DNA of 64,000 bases from SIG701 sp045611685 (GTDB lineage Bacteria > Bacillota > Clostridia > Oscillospirales > CAG-272). Each line of letters begins with the position of its first letter. The first letter of the stretch is position 1. The position numbers were made by a program, and so were the translations under genes. The notes under the pieces were generated by a model. It made no database searches. It saw nothing but the letters and a program-made list of their open reading frames with translations, and was not told the DNA's origin. This document shows, piece after piece, positions 40,235 to 48,610 of this stretch. The stretch lies in contig JAZKXO010000097.1 of the NCBI GenBank assembly GCA_045611685.1, positions 114,894 to 178,893 on the forward strand. The letters run 5' to 3'.

Positions 40235-41842
40235 ATGATGAAAAGAAATACCCTTCCCGAAAACGAACCGTTTCTGATTCTTCGAGATGACGGATTTTCT
40301 CAGTACTGCGGTCGTGATGCCGCCACCGCCTCCATTGAGGAATTTCTTGAACGCACCGTGGGATACCTTAGAGATTATCCCGACGTAAAAGTAAAGCTTA
40401 TCGGCATTGGCCCCGGCAGCGTTTTCGCCTACGATACGAAGGTTGGCGACGTGTTTATGCGTGATGCCTCCCCGCTCGCTCAAAGAATCTGCCGTCCGGG
40501 TGATTTGGCTGCACGGGATTGGATTCAAAAATGTATTGACACCGGCTCGGACGGTCTTAACCTTATGGCAAAGAAGTGCCGCGAGATAGGCGTCATTCCG
40601 TGGGCACGCTTTGAAATGAATCACGAATACGGACCCGTAAGCGAGGATAATTTCACCTACGCCATCTTCGTAGGCAAGTTCAACAAAGAACACCCCGAAT
40701 ACCGCATTCCGAAACCGGACGGTACCCCCGCCAACTATCCGTTCCTTGATTACAAGCACAAAGAAGTACGGGATTTCAAGCTTGCCATCATCCGCGAGGT
40801 AGCCGAACACGACATTGACGGCATTGAGCTCGATTTCTGCGTGTACCCCCCCTTCTTCTTTGATCCCAAGGCTGACGGACACTATATGACAGATTTCATC
40901 CGCAGTGCTCGTCAGGTGCTGAACGAAGAAGGCGAAAAGCGCGGCGTATATATTGATCTCGCCGTCCGCGTGGAGCCGGATGCACAAGAACGGCTCTATA
41001 TGGCGTGGCGCGACTGGGTCAAGGAAGGGCTTATCGATTGGATCGTACCCTCCTATCTCCGTCCCAATCTGACGTTCGGTGTTCCTGTGGAGGAATTCCT
41101 CAAAGAATGCGAAGGCACGAATTGCCGCGTTGCCACACATATCCGCATTCCCTGCGCTCGAATCACCACCGACCCCAATCCCAATGACATTCGTTCCGGT
41201 CTCAGCGGCGTCAAAGATCGCCCCGTGCTGCCCCGTCGACATTACGCGCGGGCGCTCGCCGGCATCAAGGCGGGAGCTAATGCGGTGGTACTTGCCACCT
41301 CTGCCGGCACTATGAAAAAAAAGGGAGAGCAAATCTGGCATCCCCTGCTCGACACCATTGCGAACGCGGATTTCCTTCCCCATGCGGAAAAGGAATACTT
41401 TTTTGACTATCTGAACAAACTCCCGGCCGAGCTGACGAAGGAGGATAACCCCTTCACCCATTCCGTTATGATCGGCGACGACCCCGAAAATATCGAGAAA
41501 GCCACGTTTGTAATCCACGCCAGAGGACTTACCGCACTGGAAACGGTTACCCTCTCCGTAAATGGGCACGAGATCACGCTGACCGAAAAGGAACTTTACT
41601 GGTCTCCGGATGACGAGCCGATCCTCCCCGCGAGTAGTGGCACTATCAGGGGCTACAACCGTCTGCATTTGGCACGCATCGACCGGTGGTGGGACATCTG
41701 CAAAAATGAGATCGACATTCCCCCGTCTTACCTGAAATGCGGCAAGAACACTATAACGCTCACCTATCATATCGCCGAAGGCGGCTTGACAAAACGTCCG
41801 CTTAACGTGGGCGATCTGGCACTTGTTATTCAGCCGAAGTAA
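40235..41842 (+). CDS. Putative glycoside hydrolase-like TIM-barrel protein
   Basis: A 535-residue protein without a signal peptide, so probably cytosolic. The core (about 30-400) reads as a TIM barrel related to the GHL10-type putative glycosyl hydrolases. IPWARFEMNHEYG, EHDIDGIELDFCVYPPFF, with acidic residues at a barrel strand end, and IDLAVRVEPD are the strands I can place. The C-terminal 120 residues (FVIHARGLTALETVTLSVNG, KNTITLTYHI) look like a beta-sandwich. No experimentally defined family can be named from sequence alone. GGAAAGG precedes a double ATG. It is followed 18 bases later by a transglutaminase-like gene. The barrel motif recurs in the secreted protein at 61702. Confidence 0.65.
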   Translation: MMKRNTLPENEPFLILRDDGFSQYCGRDAATASIEEFLERTVGYLRDYPDVKVKLIGIGPGSVFAYDTKVGDVFMRDASPLAQRICRPGDLAARDWIQKCIDTGSDGLNLMAKKCREIGVIPWARFEMNHEYGPVSEDNFTYAIFVGKFNKEHPEYRIPKPDGTPANYPFLDYKHKEVRDFKLAIIREVAEHDIDGIELDFCVYPPFFFDPKADGHYMTDFIRSARQVLNEEGEKRGVYIDLAVRVEPDAQERLYMAWRDWVKEGLIDWIVPSYLRPNLTFGVPVEEFLKECEGTNCRVATHIRIPCARITTDPNPNDIRSGLSGVKDRPVLPRRHYARALAGIKAGANAVVLATSAGTMKKKGEQIWHPLLDTIANADFLPHAEKEYFFDYLNKLPAELTKEDNPFTHSVMIGDDPENIEKATFVIHARGLTALETVTLSVNGHEITLTEKELYWSPDDEPILPASSGTIRGYNRLHLARIDRWWDICKNEIDIPPSYLKCGKNTITLTYHIAEGGLTKRPLNVGDLALVIQPK

Positions 41843-41860
41843 TCAGAAAAGGACTTTTCT

Positions 41861-42715
41861 ATGAACATACACGATTATATGGGTAAAAACATTCCCGACA
41901 TCCTCACGGACGAAAACAAACAAGAGTTGTATCGGGCAAACTGGGACCAGCTGAAAATAAACTACGGTGATAACGTGGAATGGCAGCGACTCAAAAAACA
42001 AATCCTTCTGTGCGACGAAACGAGAGAATATCTCTACGGCACGAAGCCGGAAAAGGTTCGCTATGTCCGCGGCACCCGTCCCATTTTGGAAAAATACGTA
42101 GAAGACGCAACGAAGGACGCAAAAACCGATCGGGAAAAGGTTCTCGCACTTATGTCATTCTGTCGGGATCTCTACAAAAATGATCCCAACAACGCCCTGC
42201 CGTACAACCTCGTCTACGGCGGTACGGAGGAGCAGCTGATTGAAAAAGGCGAAAATCTCTGCGAATGCCTCGGTCGGCTTATGGTATCCCTTTCAGAAAT
42301 CGCAGGATTCCCTGGACGAATCGTTATGCATATGGCAGGACATATCGTATGCGAGATCTATTTCGAAGATCGTTGGGCATACCTCGATCCCCGAGCCGGT
42401 ATGTTTTATCTCGATGACGAAGGAAAATTCCTCTCCATTGATGAGGTATGGCGCAATCGCGAGGTAATTCTGCAGCAGACAGATTTTGTGAAATCCTTCG
42501 TTTCCGATCGCTGGACCTACGAACAGCGTCAAACCCGCAATTACACTGTTCTCTTCTCTCCGCAGGAGATGCACTGTTTTTGCGACTATTCCCTTATGGA
42601 CCGGGAAGAATATACCTACGATCAGAAATCCCGTGAGGAGATACTGCAGGACGGCATGAGAGATGCGGCAAGACGTTACCGTGCCGTAATAGAAAAGCTG
42701 TATCCCGCAAACTAA
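41861..42715 (+). CDS. Transglutaminase-like (cysteine protease fold) protein
   Basis: A 284-residue protein with a transglutaminase-like core. The likely triad is Cys134 (or Cys136) in GENLCECLGRLM, His161 in HMAGHIVCEIYF and Asp176 in RWAYLDPRAG. Spacing and the surrounding strands match that superfamily. It has no signal peptide. Family members are peptidases, deglycosylases or cross-linking enzymes, so the reaction is not predictable. Operon position behind the TIM-barrel protein suggests the two act on the same glycoconjugate. Confidence 0.75.
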   Translation: MNIHDYMGKNIPDILTDENKQELYRANWDQLKINYGDNVEWQRLKKQILLCDETREYLYGTKPEKVRYVRGTRPILEKYVEDATKDAKTDREKVLALMSFCRDLYKNDPNNALPYNLVYGGTEEQLIEKGENLCECLGRLMVSLSEIAGFPGRIVMHMAGHIVCEIYFEDRWAYLDPRAGMFYLDDEGKFLSIDEVWRNREVILQQTDFVKSFVSDRWTYEQRQTRNYTVLFSPQEMHCFCDYSLMDREEYTYDQKSREEILQDGMRDAARRYRAVIEKLYPAN

Positions 42716-42734
42716 CACTAACGTTAATCCGTAT

Positions 42735-42770
42735 AAAGAGCGATACTGCACAGGGCGGTACCGCTCTTTT
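42735..42770 (+). terminator. Terminator after the transglutaminase-like gene
   Basis: AAAGAGCG and CGCTCTTT, with further partial pairing inside, form a stem followed by TTTT. Confidence 0.75.
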
Positions 42771-42785
42771 GCATCTCCGGATATA

Positions 42786-42814
42786 TTGACAACACAGGGC
42801 AAAAAGTGTACAAT
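42786..42814 (+). promoter_or_regulatory. Promoter of the CotH lipoprotein gene
   Basis: TTGACA and TACAAT are separated by 17 bases, about 42 bases upstream of the start codon, with TCGGAGG between. Confidence 0.85.
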
Positions 42815-42855
42815 GATTCTATCTGAAGGATACTAACATAGTCGGAGGTTCTCCT

Positions 42856-44889
42856 TTGAAAAAACTGCTTTTTATACTGTGCGCGTGCCTTTGTGCGTGC
42901 CTCGTTCTGTCCGCCTGTGAGACGGAGCCGGTCATCTCGGGCGATCCCGTGACTGATGCGACCGTTTCCACCGAGGAAACTGACGAAACCGAAGAAACGC
43001 TCCCTCTGCCGCCGCCCGATCCCATGACTGTGATCGGACAGACCGAATACGGTCTCATTGTAAGCGATCCGAAAACAGGTGCACCAATTATCGCAAAAAC
43101 CGAGACGAATCTCGGGGATTTCATAGCGGATGCGTACCGCACCGCCGCAGATGCCAACATCGCTCTCGTGTCGGCGAGTGAGATCGCCGCCGGCATCCCC
43201 CAAGGGGAAATTACGCTTCTCGCCGTGGAAACGGTTTTGCCGACAGAAACGGCACTCGTTACCGTCCGTGTAAGCGGCGGAGCACTCCTCAATGCCCTCG
43301 AGGTCGCCTATCTTCCGCCGTCCGACGAAGCCGCGCCCGATTTTCTGCACCTGAGCGGGATCTCGCTCACCCTTGACAAAAACAAAACGCCCGCCGCCGA
43401 GAAGGACGAGGCAGGTGCTTTTATCGGCTTTATCGGTGAGCGCCGCGTTTCGGGCGTTACGGCAGGCGAAGTCCCGCTCGATCCCCAAGCCGTGTACACG
43501 GTAACATTCAGCGAAGCGCTTCCCGCAGAGATCAAAGATGTTTTGAAAGGCGAAATGATCCCCCCCGAAGCCCTCCAAACGAACCGCGAAGCGGTCATCC
43601 GTTACATAACCGACACGCTCGCCGGCAAGATCGGCGAGACGTACGAAAACCCGTTCGGCGACGGACGGATCTCCGTCATACCCGAAGGACTTTCAAAAGT
43701 CCCCGCCTCCCTCTCCCTTCTCCCGCAGGTCTATATAACGACCGAAGAGGAGATTACCCGCGCCGCGTACGTTACCTGCGCCGTTACCGTTTATGATCCC
43801 ACCGGTGTATATGGCGATATTTACGATTCGGAATCAACGATCAAGGTCCGCGGAAACTCCACCGCAAGCGGTGAGAAAAAGCCGTACAATATAAAGTTCT
43901 CCTCAAAAATCGAACTGCTCGGTCTCGGCAAGGGCAAAAAGTGGAGTCTCCTTGCCAATCTGTATGACAAAACGCAAATCCGCAACACACTGGCATTCAC
44001 GTTCGCCGAGAATGCGGGCGTGAACTACGTCTCAGATTCCGCGTTCGCCGAGGTATACGTGAACGGCACGTACGCCGGCCTCTATCAGATCTGCGAACCG
44101 GTGGACGTGAGCCCAACGCAGGTTGATATCGACACGGAAAACAACGAATTCCTACTCGAGCTTGAGCCCCGCGCCGGCTACTCCAACCCCGTCTCCCTGA
44201 CGCTTTCTAAGACGGGCATCATTCTCGGCTACAATGATCCCGAGGAGCCGACCGCTGAACAGCGCGCATGGCTCAGCACGTTCATGACGAGCGTGGAAGA
44301 CGCCCTTCTCTCGGGCGACTACGATAAGGTAACCGAGTGTATAGACGTTGACTCCTTCGCCCGAAGCTACATCGTCCAGGAACTGTTCAAAAACGTGGAT
44401 TATTCCGTGAGCAGCACCCGCTTCTACGTGAAAGGCGGGAAACTGTACGAGGGTCCCGTCTGGGATTTCGATCTGAGTTCGGGCAACTGCTCGTTCTCCT
44501 ATTACAAAGCATACAACAACGCCGACACAACGGGCCTTTCCTATGAGGGGATCTACTGCGTGAGCATCTTTAACCGCTATCTCTTCGAATACGAAGAGTT
44601 CAAAACGCTCGTTTCCGATCTGTACACCGAGCTTCAGCCCACGATCGTGAATCTGTACGAGGATAACGAACTGGGAGAGAGCAGAATCGACGCGCTTCTC
44701 TCCGAGTACCGGGCGGAGATCGACCGTAACAACGCCCTTTGGAGCACGGTGAAAGCATACAGCCTGTACGAACACAAGCCCGTTGACGGAACGTACGATG
44801 GCGAGATCGAATACCTTAAAACCTGGCTCGAAAAGAGAAACGAATTTCTCTCGAAGCACTACTTAAAGTCCGGCACTGATTTATCATAA
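42856..44889 (+). CDS. Lipoprotein with 5'-nucleotidase C-terminal domain fused to a CotH domain
   Basis: A 677-residue lipoprotein; the lipobox LSAC gives Cys21. A Thr/Glu-rich linker is followed by a domain (about 60-275) matching the substrate-binding C-terminal domain of UshA-type 5'-nucleotidases: ETNLGDFIADAYRTAADANI and IPQGEITLLAVETVLP. The metallophosphatase domain that normally precedes it is absent. Residues from about 285 on are a CotH domain with STIKVRGNSTASGEKKPYNI, AFAEVYVNGTYAGLYQI and GPVWDFDLSSGN. CotH proteins are atypical kinases of spore coats, or cellulosome-associated proteins. An extracellular role is clear from the lipobox; catalysis is not established. It is monocistronic with its own promoter. 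Confidence 0.85.
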   Translation: MKKLLFILCACLCACLVLSACETEPVISGDPVTDATVSTEETDETEETLPLPPPDPMTVIGQTEYGLIVSDPKTGAPIIAKTETNLGDFIADAYRTAADANIALVSASEIAAGIPQGEITLLAVETVLPTETALVTVRVSGGALLNALEVAYLPPSDEAAPDFLHLSGISLTLDKNKTPAAEKDEAGAFIGFIGERRVSGVTAGEVPLDPQAVYTVTFSEALPAEIKDVLKGEMIPPEALQTNREAVIRYITDTLAGKIGETYENPFGDGRISVIPEGLSKVPASLSLLPQVYITTEEEITRAAYVTCAVTVYDPTGVYGDIYDSESTIKVRGNSTASGEKKPYNIKFSSKIELLGLGKGKKWSLLANLYDKTQIRNTLAFTFAENAGVNYVSDSAFAEVYVNGTYAGLYQICEPVDVSPTQVDIDTENNEFLLELEPRAGYSNPVSLTLSKTGIILGYNDPEEPTAEQRAWLSTFMTSVEDALLSGDYDKVTECIDVDSFARSYIVQELFKNVDYSVSSTRFYVKGGKLYEGPVWDFDLSSGNCSFSYYKAYNNADTTGLSYEGIYCVSIFNRYLFEYEEFKTLVSDLYTELQPTIVNLYEDNELGESRIDALLSEYRAEIDRNNALWSTVKAYSLYEHKPVDGTYDGEIEYLKTWLEKRNEFLSKHYLKSGTDLS

Positions 44890-44896
44890 AAAGAAA

Positions 44897-44922
44897 AAGC
44901 CCTCCCGACATCGGGAGGACTT
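44897..44922. terminator. Bidirectional terminator
   Basis: CCTCCCGA and TCGGGAGG pair around CA, flanked by A and T runs, between the convergent CotH gene and the catabolic operon. Confidence 0.9.
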
Positions 44923-44933
44923 TTATATTTTCG

Positions 44934-45731
44934 TCAGAACAGGCCGTTTGCGACCGATTCGTAACAGCAGATCGTGGTGTTTTCGTGTCCCTGCAAAAGC
45001 GTTGCGGGGATCGCCGCCGTCGGCTCATCGCTGAGAACGTGCTTTACGATGCCGTGCTGCCAATCGCGGTTGAGGGCGATGTAGATCTTTCTCGCCGCGA
45101 GAATCTGCTTCATGCCGACGGTAATGCACCACTTGGGCATACCGCGCAGATCGCCCCGCTGATAGCCGTAGGCGTTGATCGTCTGCGTCTCGCGGGAGAT
45201 CGGCAAAACGCGCGTGCCGAGATCTGCGTACTGTTCGGCTGTGATCATCTCGCCCGGCTCGCACGGCTCGTTGAATGCAAGATGGCCGTTGATGCCGAGT
45301 CCGCCAAGGCAGAGATCGACACCGCCGAGCTTTTCAATGAGCGCGTCATATTCCGCTTCGCGTCCGGGCTCGGGGAACAGCCGCTGTTCTTCGGGCATGA
45401 GGAGCTCCGCATCGACGCGGGAATAAAACTCGTCCTGCATCCGCTTATGAAAGCTCATCTTATCCGCCGGATCAATGGCGGTATCGGGCGTGATGAGATA
45501 CTCATCCATATTGAAAAACCACACGTCGCGGAGAGACACGCGAAGCTGATTTACAAGTCTCGCGAGAATCGGGTACTGATTCGTCGGCCCTACGGGGACG
45601 ATCATGACCGTTTTCTTCCCCTCTGCGTTGTTTTTCATAATTTCGGACAGCATCTCGAGCGCCATATCAAAATAGACGTCCCACTCCGTACCGACTGTCT
45701 TTACGGTAATGTTGTTGATTTTCGTTTCCAT
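44934..45731 (-). CDS. NagB-like glucosamine-6-phosphate deaminase/isomerase homologue
   Basis: A 265-residue protein of the NagB/SugarP isomerase fold. Asp76 in FFNMDEY, His150 and Glu155 in GINGHLAFNEP align with E. coli NagB Asp72, His143 and Glu148. The catalytic Asp141 (NDGH) is Asn148 here. The phosphate loop is also unusual (PVGPTNQYP rather than GSTP-type). It may therefore act on a different substrate or be a non-deaminating isomerase. It is the last gene of the ten-gene operon, 21 bases after nagA. Confidence 0.75.
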   Translation of the reverse strand: METKINNITVKTVGTEWDVYFDMALEMLSEIMKNNAEGKKTVMIVPVGPTNQYPILARLVNQLRVSLRDVWFFNMDEYLITPDTAIDPADKMSFHKRMQDEFYSRVDAELLMPEEQRLFPEPGREAEYDALIEKLGGVDLCLGGLGINGHLAFNEPCEPGEMITAEQYADLGTRVLPISRETQTINAYGYQRGDLRGMPKWCITVGMKQILAARKIYIALNRDWQHGIVKHVLSDEPTAAIPATLLQGHENTTICCYESVANGLF

Positions 45732-45752
45732 ATTCTACCCTTCCCTTGCGTT

Positions 45753-46904
45753 TTATTTCATTCTCGTGCCGTCCAGATATACGCCGGTGAGATTCCAATC
45801 GGCGTCGAGTACGGCGATATTCGCACGTTTTCCGATCTCAATACTGCCGACCGTCTTATCCTCACCGATGATTTTGGCAGGCGTGAGCGTGCCCGTTTTC
45901 ACGGCGTCCGTGATACCAATGCCGGCATCCATGAGATTTTTCACCATCTGTCGGACGGACGTGATGCTTCCCGCGAACCGTTCTCCGTCCGCCGTTACGG
46001 CAACGCCGTCGCCGATCTTCACAAGCTGTGCGTTCTCGTCCGCGCCGAGCTTGTAGACCGCGCCGTCCTTCGGACAGCCGGCACAGCGGAGCGAATCGGA
46101 GACGACCGCAACCTTATCCGCGCCCTTGGCACGAAGGACCAGTCTTGCAAGATGGGGCGGAATATGTCGGTTGTCGGCGATCAGTTCCACGCTCAGCCGA
46201 TCGTCGGTGAGCGCATACTCGCGAAGGCCCACGTTTCGGATGCCGTCCTTGAAGCGAAGCTCGCTCATCGCGCAGTACAGATGCGTGAGGTGCGACATCC
46301 CCGCCTCGATCGTCGGCATAAACTCGGGATAGATCCCGTCGTCGTGCCCGCCCGAAACGGTGATACCCGCCTTCGAAAGAGCGGCGGTCATCTCGGCGGC
46401 ACCGGGGAGTTCGGGGGAGATCGTTACCGTTTTTATAACGTCTGCGTAGTCGAGCATATAGGAGTAATCCACCGTCGCGGGGACGGCAAGATCCTCTTCT
46501 TTCTGCGCGCCCTTATTCCGTACGGAAAGATACGGGCCCTCAAGATGCACGCCCGCGACAACGCGGCTCCGGGGTATATACTCCTTCGTAAACCCGAGGA
46601 ATCGTACGATGCTGTCCTTCGGTGCGGTACAGGACGTGGCAACGACCGTAGTCGTTCCCTCGCCGAGGTGGAAGCCGAGCGCTTTGTCAAAGGCATCCTT
46701 TGTCGCATCCATAAAATCCGCACCGCATCCGCCGTGCGTATGGATGTCGACGAATCCCGGCACGATATACGCGCCGCCCACGTCCACGGTCTCGTCTCCC
46801 GTAAGAGATCGGCCTATCTCCTTGATCACGCCGTCCTCAATGCGAAGATCAAACCCGTCGAGAACCTCGTCGGGGGTTATGACTTTGCCGTTTTTTATGA
46901 TCAT
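45753..46904 (-). CDS. nagA: N-acetylglucosamine-6-phosphate deacetylase family protein
   Basis: A 383-residue amidohydrolase-fold enzyme. The metal motif GFVDIHTHGGCGADFM, VHLEGPYLS, GGHDDG, MSHLTHLYCAMSELRF and the catalytic Asp in VVSDSLRCAGCPKDG are in the right order. The sequence between metal sites differs in detail from typical NagA (GGHDDG in place of GHS/T-type; IADNRHI in place of IADGxH), so another N-acetyl sugar or polyol phosphate is possible. It sits between the MurQ-like and NagB-like genes, implying amino-sugar metabolism. Confidence 0.85.
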   Translation of the reverse strand: MIIKNGKVITPDEVLDGFDLRIEDGVIKEIGRSLTGDETVDVGGAYIVPGFVDIHTHGGCGADFMDATKDAFDKALGFHLGEGTTTVVATSCTAPKDSIVRFLGFTKEYIPRSRVVAGVHLEGPYLSVRNKGAQKEEDLAVPATVDYSYMLDYADVIKTVTISPELPGAAEMTAALSKAGITVSGGHDDGIYPEFMPTIEAGMSHLTHLYCAMSELRFKDGIRNVGLREYALTDDRLSVELIADNRHIPPHLARLVLRAKGADKVAVVSDSLRCAGCPKDGAVYKLGADENAQLVKIGDGVAVTADGERFAGSITSVRQMVKNLMDAGIGITDAVKTGTLTPAKIIGEDKTVGSIEIGKRANIAVLDADWNLTGVYLDGTRMK

Positions 46905-46917
46905 AAAAGCCTCCGTC

Positions 46918-48591
46918 TTATTTCTGACCGAGTCTGTCGATCGTTTCTATCGTAGTGGAGCGCTGAATACCCTTTGCCTCAAGGAGCACCTTTGAGTAAA
47001 ACAGCTCGTAGTTTGCGGTATCGTAGTCCACCGCGCACAGATCGGCAATAATTCTCGTCGCGCGGTCTACCAGCTTTTTGTTGCTGATATTGAGATGCAC
47101 CATATAATTGCCGCGTACTCTGCCCATCTTTGCCATCGTACCGGTGGAGACGGCGTTGAGCATCATTTTCATCCCGAGATGCTCGAACAGTTTCATACGC
47201 GTCGTATGCGTAAAGCCCCCCTCGCTGCCGATCGTCCAAATACTCTTTTTCTCATACTTTTCAGCCTGTCTCTCAAACGATTCGGGGATCTCATCACCAA
47301 AGCCTACCCACGAAGCGAGGGTATTCTCTCCCTCTCTCTCGGGATCGGGCTCGCACCCGATCTCAAACGCATAGAGCGCATCGAGCGATATATTCGGGAT
47401 TCTTTTTATATCCTCGTCCTTGATTCCGATCGCCCTGTAATCGTCGGGTGTCTTGGCGATACAGCGGGGCGTGCGCTCAAAGCAGGCGTCCCACGCGCTT
47501 TTCGTATCAAGGCGCGGATTTTTCACGAACGCCCACGAGAGCGTTTCGTTTTTATTCTTCTGCGGACGGAACGGGGGCGTCGTGAACGTGGGGCTTCTCT
47601 CGGTCGTATCGGCAAGAATATCAAGCAGATATTCGTCAGAGAAATACGTTACGTGGCCGCCGTTTTCGTAAAGTTCCGTCTCGGCATCCGTCTCTTCTGC
47701 CATGACCTCCACGCTCTCGTCCGACTCAAGGAGATCCATGCACGCCGAAAAACCGTCGACGAGACGGCGTTTCGTATCATCCGTGGGTGCTTCGGTGAAA
47801 AACAGCTCGCCGAGCGCCATCTCGAGCGCCGCACCGATTACCGCCTGCTCAATGGACGACGACTGCATTCTCGTCGATCCGGTAACCGCCATGCCGCCGC
47901 ATTTCATATAAAGGCTTTCCGTCATCGGGTGGGTGAACACGTCGTCCACACGGCTGAGCTTGCCGATAATACTTTGGGGATCAGAGCAGATCACCATCCA
48001 CACTTTGGCGCCGTCGGCGAGTGCCTGTTTTGCCGTGCCGAGGATCGAGGTCGTCTCACCCGTGGCGGTAACGCCGATGAGGATGTCGCCCTCTTTCACG
48101 CCTTCGTCCTTCGCCTGCGCACAGCCGAGTTCGGTGTAATCCTCAAACGATTCCACCGCGCGGATGATGGCGTAGTCTCCGCCCGTCATGATCTCGCGTA
48201 CCGCGTTTTCATAAAGGCGTGCCGCGGGGTTCGTCTTCGCAATCTCGTTTATCGCCTCGCGAAACGACGTTTCGAGCCGCATGGCAAGGCGACCGGACGA
48301 GCCGCATCCCGAGATGAAGATCCGCCCGCCGTTTTTGAGAGCACCGATCATATCGGCGTACATCCGATCGAATTTCTCCGAGAAGATCGCCGTCTCAAAC
48401 AGCGCGACAAGATCCCTGTCCACGCTGAGGATCATGCGGATGCCCGCTTTTGTATCGCGGACGAAGGTTTCGCCGAGCGTTTTCGTTTTGGGATTCGACT
48501 GCTCCGCTTCAATAAAACCGAGTCGATACTGCTTTTCGCTTTCGAGAAAGTTTTTCGAAAGCTCTCTCGCTTTCTCTTTCAGTTGTTCCAT
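46918..48591 (-). CDS. Long MurQ/GCKR-like SIS-domain protein
   Basis: A 557-residue protein with SIS motifs. GRIFISGCGSSGRLAMRLET and VTATGETTSILGTAKQAL resemble N-acetylmuramic acid-6-phosphate etherase (MurQ). Near the C-terminus, NYMVHLNISNKKLVDRATRI matches the MurQ tail motif. MurQ has about 300 residues, so the 250-residue extra region (about 290-460) makes it more like the larger glucokinase-regulator relatives. The start MEQLKE follows AGGAGGAAAT. It may be a lyase, isomerase or sugar-phosphate-binding regulator. It is in the operon between the PfkB kinase and nagA. Confidence 0.75.
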   Translation of the reverse strand: MEQLKEKARELSKNFLESEKQYRLGFIEAEQSNPKTKTLGETFVRDTKAGIRMILSVDRDLVALFETAIFSEKFDRMYADMIGALKNGGRIFISGCGSSGRLAMRLETSFREAINEIAKTNPAARLYENAVREIMTGGDYAIIRAVESFEDYTELGCAQAKDEGVKEGDILIGVTATGETTSILGTAKQALADGAKVWMVICSDPQSIIGKLSRVDDVFTHPMTESLYMKCGGMAVTGSTRMQSSSIEQAVIGAALEMALGELFFTEAPTDDTKRRLVDGFSACMDLLESDESVEVMAEETDAETELYENGGHVTYFSDEYLLDILADTTERSPTFTTPPFRPQKNKNETLSWAFVKNPRLDTKSAWDACFERTPRCIAKTPDDYRAIGIKDEDIKRIPNISLDALYAFEIGCEPDPEREGENTLASWVGFGDEIPESFERQAEKYEKKSIWTIGSEGGFTHTTRMKLFEHLGMKMMLNAVSTGTMAKMGRVRGNYMVHLNISNKKLVDRATRIIADLCAVDYDTANYELFYSKVLLEAKGIQRSTTIETIDRLGQK

Positions 48592-48610
48592 ATTTCCTCC
48601 TGGCTTCGGG

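Noticed and set aside
44985..46955. A 656-codon open frame antisense to nagB-like and nagA.
   Set aside because: It is a shadow of two genes with intact family motifs on the other strand, and it has no plausible ribosome site or domain.
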